Below, one piece after another: positions 1 to 5,431 of a stretch of 5,431 nucleotides of DNA (the stretch's first letter is position 1; each line of letters starts with the position of its first letter). The translations under genes were made by a program, and so were the position numbers. The stretch lies in NCBI GenBank assembly GCA_003518245.1, contig DOZA01000253.1:1-5431 (forward strand), given 5' to 3'. The notes under the pieces are model-generated. The model ran no database searches, was not told the DNA's origin, and worked only from the letters and a program-made list of their open reading frames with translations. The DNA is from Bacteroidales bacterium (GTDB lineage Bacteria > Bacteroidota > Bacteroidia > Bacteroidales > VadinHA17).

Positions 1-2325
1 GTAAAGGAAATACAGGATCACAGGAATGAGTTTAATGAAGAACCATTATGGACCAATTCAATGTTTGGTGGTATGCCGGCATACCTTATATCAACTTATT
101 ACCCCGGCAATATTTTTAAGCCTGTATATGATTTATTCAGATCACCCGGTATTCCTATTGCTCCTATATTGTTGCTTATGCTTGGCTTTTACATTATGCT
201 TTTATCTTTCAGGGTTAACCCCTGGCTGTCATTGCTGGGCTCAATAGCTTATGGATTTTCTTCTTATTTTTTCATCATCCTTGCAGCAGGTCACAATACG
301 AAAGCTATGGCCCTTGCCTATATGGCACCGCTCATAGGTAGCATAGTATATGCTTATAGGAGAGACAGGATAACAGGGTCAATACTGACAGCCATTTTTC
401 TGACTCTTCAACTAATAGCCAACCATCTGCAGATTACATATTATACCTTTATTATAGTCCTTATCTTCGGGATAGTTGAACTTGTTCACTCAATAAAGAC
501 GAATAAACTGCCAGATCTTATGAAGACCACTCTTATGCTGGCAGGAGCTGCTATTATAGCCCTATCAATAAATTTTGCCAACCTGTATGTTACATTTGAA
601 TATGGAAAATATTCAATGAGGGGTAAGTCTGAACTGAGCACTGATCCTGAAGATAAAACATCAGGGCTCGACAGGTCGTATGCAACAAACTGGAGCTATG
701 GCATTGATGAGACTCTTACCCTTCTTATACCAAATATGAAAGGAGGAGCCACACAGCCTTTTGACAGAAATTCTGAAACAGTGAAAGCCCTAAGACAGAA
801 TAATGCTGCGCAATATATCCAGGGTATATTTCAATACTGGGGCACGCAGCCAAATACCAGCGGACCAGTATACGTGGGATCTATAATTTTCCTTCTTTTC
901 ATTATGGGCCTGGTGCTCATAAAAGGACCATACAAATGGTGGCTGTTGGCTGCCACTGTAATTTCTGTTTTGCTTGCCTGGGGAAAGAATTTCATGTTCT
1001 TTACCAACCTGTTCTTCGACTTCTTCCCAGGCTACAGTAAATTCAGGGCTGTAACCATGATACTTGTTATTGCTGAATTCTGTATGCCATTGCTTGGTAT
1101 ACTGGCGCTAAACAGGATATTAAACCAGGAAATAAAGAAACCTGAACTTATAAAAGCTATAAAGATTGGCCTGGGTATTACCGGGGGAATATTGTTATTG
1201 ATTCTCCTGTTCCCCGGATTGGCCGGCTCATTTATCTCGCCCAATGAATCACAGTTCCCCGAATGGCTGAAAGCATCCCTTATAGCTGACAGGAAAGAAA
1301 TGCTGCGTACCGATGCACTGCGTTCGCTTATCTTTGTAATAGCAGCAACTACTACTATATACTTTATGTATATAAAGAAGATCAAGGGTATTCATGCTGT
1401 CATTATCCTCGTATTACTTGTTGTTATAGATATGTGGCCTGTTAATAAAAGATACCTGAATAATGATGATTTTGTAAGACAGAAAGAAGCGGACAGGACC
1501 TTCACACCAACAGCAGCAGATAATTATATCCTGAGAGATACATCAGTATACAGGGTGCTGAACCTTACAGTCAGCACTTTTAATGATGGTAAGACTTCAT
1601 ATCTTCACCACTCTGTTGGGGGCTATCATGGTGCCAAGATACGACGCTACCAGGATCTGATTGACCATTGCATGGGAATAGAGATAAGTAATTTTACTAA
1701 TGAGCTGAGTAAACTAACCTCGGCAGACCAGATCGAACCATTATACAAGGAACTGAATGCCCTTAATATGCTTAATACAAAATATATTATAATAAATCCT
1801 GATAGCCCTCCCCTGGTTAATAGCAGTGCCCTTGGAAATGCATGGTTTGTTGAGTCTTACCACCTGGCACAAAACCCGGATAAAGAACTTGAAGCCGTTA
1901 ATGCTATTGATCCTGCTAATGAAGCAGTATTCAATGTAAAGTACCAGGACAGGCTGTCACGTATTAAATTTGACTCAACAGCACAGGGTAATATTGATCT
2001 TGTATCATACAGGGCAAATAAATTGATATATAATTATGAATCGCCCGTTCCCAGACTTACCGTATTTTCCGAGATATATTATCCTGCCGGTTGGAAAGCC
2101 TATATAGATGGTGAGCCTGTTGATCATTTTCGTGCAAACTATATTCTTCGGGCAATGATCATACCCGATGGGAAACATGAAATAATATTCAGGTTCGATC
2201 CAGCATCTTATAAAACAGGTAATAGAGTATCCCTGATTGGGTCAATACTTCTATATATCCTTATTGCTGCTTCTGTATATTTCCTGATAAAAAGAAAAAG
2301 TATTGTTAATGCTGAATCACAATAA
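1..2325 (+). CDS. YfhO-family multi-pass membrane protein (5' end outside window)
   Basis: The frame is open from base 1, and the residues before the first internal ATG (nt 61) already match the family (EEPLWTNSMFGGMPAY). That ATG is therefore not the start, and the N-terminus is cut by the window; 774 residues are visible. Counting from nt 1, hydrophobic helices lie near 51-70, 73-97, 101-118, 126-162, 176-194, 288-308, 312-328, 350-372, 385-405, 442-457 and 463-480. A soluble region of about 260 residues follows, then a last helix at about 745-763 and a short basic tail. The stretch at 689-706 (FSEIYYPAGWKAYIDGEP) is the typical C-terminal YfhO signature. YfhO proteins are GT-C-like; the Bacillus subtilis member is implicated in lipoteichoic acid glycosylation. 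Bacteroidota have no such polymer, so the substrate here is unknown. The 3' end overlaps the methyltransferase gene by 17 nt, suggesting one operon. The family call is firm; glycosyltransferase activity is inference. Confidence 0.93.
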   Translation, partial: VKEIQDHRNEFNEEPLWTNSMFGGMPAYLISTYYPGNIFKPVYDLFRSPGIPIAPILLLMLGFYIMLLSFRVNPWLSLLGSIAYGFSSYFFIILAAGHNTKAMALAYMAPLIGSIVYAYRRDRITGSILTAIFLTLQLIANHLQITYYTFIIVLIFGIVELVHSIKTNKLPDLMKTTLMLAGAAIIALSINFANLYVTFEYGKYSMRGKSELSTDPEDKTSGLDRSYATNWSYGIDETLTLLIPNMKGGATQPFDRNSETVKALRQNNAAQYIQGIFQYWGTQPNTSGPVYVGSIIFLLFIMGLVLIKGPYKWWLLAATVISVLLAWGKNFMFFTNLFFDFFPGYSKFRAVTMILVIAEFCMPLLGILALNRILNQEIKKPELIKAIKIGLGITGGILLLILLFPGLAGSFISPNESQFPEWLKASLIADRKEMLRTDALRSLIFVIAATTTIYFMYIKKIKGIHAVIILVLLVVIDMWPVNKRYLNNDDFVRQKEADRTFTPTAADNYILRDTSVYRVLNLTVSTFNDGKTSYLHHSVGGYHGAKIRRYQDLIDHCMGIEISNFTNELSKLTSADQIEPLYKELNALNMLNTKYIIINPDSPPLVNSSALGNAWFVESYHLAQNPDKELEAVNAIDPANEAVFNVKYQDRLSRIKFDSTAQGNIDLVSYRANKLIYNYESPVPRLTVFSEIYYPAGWKAYIDGEPVDHFRANYILRAMIIPDGKHEIIFRFDPASYKTGNRVSLIGSILLYILIAASVYFLIKRKSIVNAESQ

Positions 2326-3199
2326 GTGCCCACTTTGCGGATCAGGTGATATTATTTTACTGTATGAATGTACTGACTACCTGGTATCGGGGGAGAAATT
2401 CCCTGTATACAGGTGCAGGTCATGTACTTTTATTTTTACAAATAACATCCCAGAAGAAAAAGAAGCAGCAAGGTATTACCAATCAGAAGAATATATCTCT
2501 CATTCTGATAATAATAATGGTTTAGTAAACAGTATATATCAATATGTCCGTAGATGGATGTTATCATCCAAGTTAAGGATGCTCAAAAAAGAATCCGGAC
2601 TGGTTAAGGCTTCGGTCCTGGATATTGGTTCTGGCAGCGGTTACTTTCCGGCCTATCTCATTAATAAAGGATGGGAATGCCAGGGTATCGAAATAAGCAA
2701 GGAAGCAAGACATTATGCCGGTGAAAGGAATAATATAGGCTTAAAGCCCCCCGAAGACATAAATAATTTTGAAAATAGCAGCATTGATATTGTTACAATG
2801 TGGCATACACTTGAGCATTTCTACCAACCCGGTGAATACCTGGGGTCTTCATACCGAATATTAAGAGATAAAGGCTTGCTGGTGATAGCCCTTCCAAACC
2901 ATCAGTCATATGATGCAAGAAAATACAGGGAGGAATGGGCAGCCTGGGATGTGCCACGACACCTCTGGCATCATAATATTGATACAATAAAATTGCTTTG
3001 TGATAAATATGGATTTAAGCTTAAGTCAATATATCGCCTGCCTTTTGATGCTTATTATGTTTCAGCCTTAACTGAGAAAAATAAAAAATCTTCAATACCT
3101 CTTATTAAAGGATTCACTACAGGATTTATTTCCTGGATATCTTCTATTCTGATAAAAAGAAATACAAGTTCGCTGGTTTATATATTCAGGAAAGATTAA
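2309..3199 (+). CDS. Class I SAM-dependent methyltransferase with N-terminal zinc-binding motif
   Basis: The product is 296 residues and complete. An N-terminal CxxC pair (C7, C10) and a second pair (C36, C39) form a small zinc-binding module of the kind found in front of some sugar and small-molecule methyltransferases. The Rossmann core follows: motif I at 103-111 (VLDIGSGSG), the acidic residue E128 expected to hold the SAM ribose, then DIVTMWHTLEH at 160-170 and LLVIALPN at 190-197. A conserved-looking WDVPRHLWHH segment lies at 213-222. The C-terminal third has a hydrophobic stretch (SLIKGFTTGFISWISSILI-like) that may pack on a membrane or a partner. I chose ATG 2309; a TTG at 2303 would add two residues. 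Neither has a Shine-Dalgarno, only A-rich sequence. The start lies inside the upstream yfhO-like gene, so translational coupling is likely. The acceptor is unknown; the neighbour suggests an envelope glycan or lipid, which is inference. Confidence 0.92.
   Translation: MLNHNKCPLCGSGDIILLYECTDYLVSGEKFPVYRCRSCTFIFTNNIPEEKEAARYYQSEEYISHSDNNNGLVNSIYQYVRRWMLSSKLRMLKKESGLVKASVLDIGSGSGYFPAYLINKGWECQGIEISKEARHYAGERNNIGLKPPEDINNFENSSIDIVTMWHTLEHFYQPGEYLGSSYRILRDKGLLVIALPNHQSYDARKYREEWAAWDVPRHLWHHNIDTIKLLCDKYGFKLKSIYRLPFDAYYVSALTEKNKKSSIPLIKGFTTGFISWISSILIKRNTSSLVYIFRKD
3196..3199. other. Shared convergent stop codons (TTAA)
   Basis: The palindrome TTAA gives TAA to the + strand methyltransferase (3197-3199) and TAA to the - strand porP-like gene (3198-3196). 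The two convergent genes therefore overlap by 4 nt, and no intergenic sequence is left for a terminator. Confidence 0.95.
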
Positions 3200-4176
3200 T
3201 AACGATCCAGCCAGCGGTATTTCCTGGCATTACTTCCCAGTTTAACGGCAATAACTATTTCATGTGAGCCATATGTATAGTTCTGTATCTCACTGAAAGA
3301 ATAATCAAAGGCATATCCGAAATACATATTATTCCATCTTGCTCCAATGTTTGTGATGATTACATTGCCTGTGCGGTAAGATAATCCTCCCCAGAAATCC
3401 TCCATAAAAGAATATTTAACACCGATATCGATCTGTGGTTTAAGTTGTTCGGATACCCTGAATATGAAGCTAGGTTCTACCTCGCTTTTTGTATCCATGG
3501 CAAATGAATAAGCTCCAAAAAGGTAATAATGGCGAAGTAGTGAAAGATTATGATATGAAGGATTGCCCAGTTTTATATATGATTGAAAGAGTTGCTCGAC
3601 AGAGAACCCAAAATTATACCTGTAGTTAAGAATATAAACTCCGAAATTGGCATCCGGTATAAACACTCCCTGTCTGAGGTTACTGTACAGTACCGGGTCA
3701 TCAGGATCTTCAAACCTTATCTTATCTTCATCTATCCTGAAATGGAAGGCTGTGGCTGAAAGGCCGAAAGACAGCTGGGTGCTTCCTTGTATCCAGGTAT
3801 GATAAGCATAGGTTGCCTGCATTCCTGTTCTCTGTATCAGCCCGTTCCTGTCCTTAAAAATATATCCTCCCAAGCCTACCTTTCCATCACGGCCTGGCCT
3901 GTATGTTTTTTTCCTGCTACCCGAGCCTTTTATCGCATAACCTCTTTTCATCAACCTTGTCTGGTAACTGAATGAGTATGTTCGTGGAGCGCCTGAATAG
4001 CCAAGCCATTGTTCCCGTGCAGTAAGATTGAAACTGGTAAATCCATCGCTTCCTGCTACAGCCGGGTTAATAAGGTATTCATTGAAGAGATACTGGCTGT
4101 AAAGAGGCAGCTGCTGTGCAGTTGAGGTAACCGACAGTAGTATAATAGCAGCGTTTATCAGTAATAATCTCTTCAA
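3196..4176 (-). CDS. PorP/SprF family type IX secretion outer membrane protein
   Basis: The product is 326 residues, normal for the family, and complete. An N-terminal signal peptide (K2-R3, hydrophobic core 4-16, cleavage probably after A20 in TSTA-QQ) precedes the diagnostic PorP/SprF opening at about 26-43, with YSQYLFNEYLINPAVAGS. The rest alternates short aromatic and polar strands, as in an outer membrane beta barrel, and ends with the usual GSHEI strand near 303-307 and a basic tail. PorP/SprF proteins work with T9SS cargo carrying type B C-terminal domains; SprF of Flavobacterium johnsoniae is needed for SprB to reach the surface. The gene lies 10 nt downstream of just such a cargo gene, so it is probably its partner. 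The start is TTG: the in-frame codons between it and the upstream in-frame stop (4192-4194) contain no ATG, GTG or TTG, and the next Met is residue 76, which would lose the signal peptide. Residues 74-99 are strongly basic. Confidence 0.95.
   Translation of the reverse strand: MKRLLLINAAIILLSVTSTAQQLPLYSQYLFNEYLINPAVAGSDGFTSFNLTAREQWLGYSGAPRTYSFSYQTRLMKRGYAIKGSGSRKKTYRPGRDGKVGLGGYIFKDRNGLIQRTGMQATYAYHTWIQGSTQLSFGLSATAFHFRIDEDKIRFEDPDDPVLYSNLRQGVFIPDANFGVYILNYRYNFGFSVEQLFQSYIKLGNPSYHNLSLLRHYYLFGAYSFAMDTKSEVEPSFIFRVSEQLKPQIDIGVKYSFMEDFWGGLSYRTGNVIITNIGARWNNMYFGYAFDYSFSEIQNYTYGSHEIVIAVKLGSNARKYRWLDRY
4174..4176 (-). promoter_or_regulatory. TTG start codon of the porP/sprF-like gene
   Basis: On the - strand the order is the surface-protein stop TAA (4189-4187), ten nucleotides, then TTG (4176-4174) followed by codons for K-R-L-L-L-I. 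No GGAGG-like site is visible in the gap or just before it. With so short a gap, initiation probably depends on ribosomes finishing the upstream gene; this is inference. Confidence 0.7.
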
Positions 4177-4186
4177 TCTGTTGAAT

Positions 4187-5431
4187 TTATCTTATTATAG
4201 TAACGTTACCAATGACCGGTTTGGTGCCATCATGCAGGTTAATAATATAATGGTATGAGTCGATTGGCAGTTTTCTGCCTTTACTTGTACCATCCCATGG
4301 TACTGGATAACCTTTATCTGAGGCCCAGACTATTACACCCCAGCGATTAAATATTTTCACCTCGGCTTCAGGATATAATTCCATCATTTCAATATTCCAT
4401 ATATCATTTATATTATCCCCATTAGGTGATATTGCATTGGGTATAGTAATACAACTTTCCTGCTCCGCAGATACCATTATCGTATCGGTTATACTGCAAC
4501 CATTATCATCGGTAACTGTGAGCCAGTAAAGACCGGCAGAAATATTATCAATATAACTGGATGTTGAGTTATCAAACCAGAGATAACTATAATCCGTGGC
4601 AACATACCCTCCTGCGGCCTGCACACTTATCTCACCATCAGGCATATCCTTGCAGAATGGCTGGATTATTTCATATGTAAGAGTGATTGGCTCAGGTTGA
4701 GTAAGTGTTATCACGGTATCAACATCACATGTATTTTCATCCACCATCAGTATTCCATATGTGCCTGCAGGCATTTCATTTCTGACAGATCCCATATAAC
4801 CATCAGTCCAATAATAATCCATATCACCAACATAATTTTCAGGTATTATTTCAACCCTGCCGGTGTTGTCGCCATAGCAGTTGATATTATAGCCTCCATT
4901 ATCACTTTCTGAAATATCAAGATGCATGATAAGTGAATCTGGTTGTGTTATTATGGTTGTATCGGTTACAGTGCAATAATTATTATCTTCAACGTAAAGT
5001 ATATATTCACCTGCATATAACTGGCTGAGGGAACTCTCGTTTGAAGTAAATCCCTCAGGTCCTGTCCAGTTGAAAACGTAAGGTTCCTCCCCGCTCGTCA
5101 TGGTAATATTAATAAAAGCATCATTTCTGCCAAAACAGCTTATATTAAACTCGTTTCTTTCGGATACCTCCTTACTGAATTCTAGAGGTGGCGGAAGCGA
5201 GACATATGCCGAATCTTCTTTTTGGCATCCATACAGGTCGATTACAATAACAAAATACCATCCTTCAGTCAACCCGGTAATATCTCTTGTAGTAGCTCCA
5301 TTCGACCATAAATAACTATATGGCTCAGCCCCCCCCTGAACATTTAATGTAATAGTACCATTATCCATGCCTGGCGATTCGCATGTAATATTGGTAACAA
5401 TATGATCAACCACCAGGGCTTCGGGCTCTGT
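4187..5431 (-). CDS. SprB-repeat surface protein with T9SS type B (CHU_C) sorting domain (5' end outside window)
   Basis: The frame is open to the right edge. The GTG at 5411-5413 is internal, because residues before it (TEPEALV) continue a repeat-linker pattern, so the start and signal peptide lie beyond the window; 414 residues are visible. Counting from the edge, four SprB-like beta-sandwich modules occupy about 1-85, 86-171, 172-253 and 254-326. Each has two cysteines 50-54 residues apart, a GG..PY.Y.W-type strand, and a G.Y.v.v.D..GC-type end. Residues 327-414 are the type B sorting domain: IPNAISPNGDNINDIW, then VKIFNRWGVIVW, WDGTSKGRKLP and a final VIGNVTIIR. Such proteins cross the outer membrane through the T9SS and remain on the surface or are released; many are adhesins or gliding-related, though gliding cannot be inferred here. 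The porP/sprF-like gene follows 10 nt downstream. The class is firm, the ligand unknown. Full-length relatives are often very large. Confidence 0.94.
   Translation of the reverse strand, partial: TEPEALVVDHIVTNITCESPGMDNGTITLNVQGGAEPYSYLWSNGATTRDITGLTEGWYFVIVIDLYGCQKEDSAYVSLPPPLEFSKEVSERNEFNISCFGRNDAFINITMTSGEEPYVFNWTGPEGFTSNESSLSQLYAGEYILYVEDNNYCTVTDTTIITQPDSLIMHLDISESDNGGYNINCYGDNTGRVEIIPENYVGDMDYYWTDGYMGSVRNEMPAGTYGILMVDENTCDVDTVITLTQPEPITLTYEIIQPFCKDMPDGEISVQAAGGYVATDYSYLWFDNSTSSYIDNISAGLYWLTVTDDNGCSITDTIMVSAEQESCITIPNAISPNGDNINDIWNIEMMELYPEAEVKIFNRWGVIVWASDKGYPVPWDGTSKGRKLPIDSYHYIINLHDGTKPVIGNVTIIR
4190..4453 (-). other. Type B T9SS C-terminal sorting domain (CHU_C) coding segment
   Basis: These 88 C-terminal residues of the surface protein carry the hallmark order of the gliding-motility-associated C-terminal domain: IPNAISPNGDNINDIW at the start, VKIFNRWGVIVW in the middle, then WDGTSKGRKLPIDSYHYII and a closing beta strand ending in R at the stop codon. 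By family knowledge, this domain directs export through the type IX translocon. Unlike the type A domain, it generally depends on a PorP/SprF partner, which is encoded next door. Confidence 0.92.
4454..5431 (-). repeat. Four tandem SprB-like protein modules (at least)
   Basis: Protein-level modules fall at about 5431-5177, 5176-4919, 4918-4673 and 4672-4454, roughly 73-86 residues each. The first is closest to the SprB consensus (C..., GGAEPYSYLWSNGATT, DITGL, VIDLYGC). The second keeps EPYVFNW and ends in NNYC. The third is most degenerate, with YYW and NTC in place of the usual strands. The fourth has DYSYLWFDN and DDNGC. They look divergent at nucleotide level, so this is an old array and not a recent DNA expansion. 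More modules probably lie to the right of the window. Confidence 0.85.
5329..5336 (-). repeat. Homopolymeric G8 tract in coding strand (C8 on + strand)
   Basis: Eight consecutive C on the + strand read as G8 on the coding strand of the surface-protein gene. They span the end of a Gln codon, two GGG glycine codons and the first base of an Ala codon. The tract falls on the conserved Gly-Gly of the first visible SprB-like module. The frame is intact on both sides, so the gene is in the ON state in this sequence. Confidence 0.9.

Noticed and set aside
26..247. 73-residue + strand open frame with hydrophobic product
   Set aside because: It lies within the yfhO-like gene in another frame; its hydrophobicity mirrors the membrane helices of the real frame.
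1032..1385. 117-residue open frame on the - strand
   Set aside because: It is an antisense shadow of the YfhO-family coding region with no family signature.
2747..2752. C6 run in the methyltransferase gene
   Set aside because: Six bases is too short to argue for slippage-based variation.
3206..3226. Possible hairpin (CCAG ... CTGG) just past the convergent stops
   Set aside because: The stem is only four to five pairs, the loop is long and there is no U-tract on either strand, so it does not qualify as a terminator.
4191..4200. TATAAT-like string on the - strand just upstream of the porP-like start
   Set aside because: It encodes the last residues of the surface protein. Bacteroidota use a different -7 consensus (TAnnTTTG), no matching -33 element is seen, and the genes are 10 nt apart.
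4200..4209. Perfect 10-bp palindrome GTAACGTTAC near the 3' end of the surface-protein gene
   Set aside because: It has no loop or U-tract, lies within codons for the conserved final strand (N-V-T), and occurs once. Most likely chance.
4697..4912. 71-residue + strand open frame rich in Ile and His
   Set aside because: It is antisense to the SprB-like modules; its low-complexity Ile/His composition is typical of a shadow frame.
5411..5413. GTG as a possible start of the surface-protein gene
   Set aside because: The frame stays open to the window edge, no signal peptide follows, and the upstream residues fit a repeat linker. A T9SS cargo needs an N-terminal signal peptide, so the start must be further right.

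Overview
The window looks like Bacteroidota chromosome, probably Bacteroidales or a relative. The phylum call rests on a PorP/SprF-family outer membrane protein next to a surface protein with a type B (CHU_C, gliding-motility-type) C-terminal sorting domain. Both belong to the type IX secretion system (T9SS), which is essentially confined to this phylum. The DNA is moderately AT-rich by eye, and starts lack clear Shine-Dalgarno sequences, which also fits. The order-level placement is inference.

Layout: there are four genes in two convergent pairs, with almost no non-coding DNA. On the + strand, positions 1-2325 carry the 3' part of a large YfhO-family multi-pass membrane protein whose start lies left of the window. 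It overlaps by 17 nt a class I SAM-dependent methyltransferase with an N-terminal four-cysteine zinc-binding motif (2309-3199). On the - strand, reading from the right edge, comes the 3' part of a T9SS cargo protein with four SprB-like repeats and a type B sorting domain (5431-4187, start beyond the right edge). After 10 nt comes a complete PorP/SprF gene (4176-3196) that starts at TTG. The two pairs meet tail to tail, and their stop codons share the palindrome TTAA at 3196-3199.

Function: the - strand pair reads as a secreted adhesin-like surface protein plus its dedicated outer-membrane partner, as in the SprB/SprF arrangement of Flavobacterium johnsoniae. The + strand pair is envelope or glycan related by family (a GT-C-like membrane protein and a small-molecule or sugar-type methyltransferase), but no substrate can be named from sequence. 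No RNA gene, mobile element, CRISPR array, convincing promoter or terminator was seen, and no stretch over 300 bases lacks a gene. I see no evidence of an undescribed system. The most notable points are an in-frame G8 tract in the surface-protein gene, the shared stop codons, and the TTG start of the porP-like gene.
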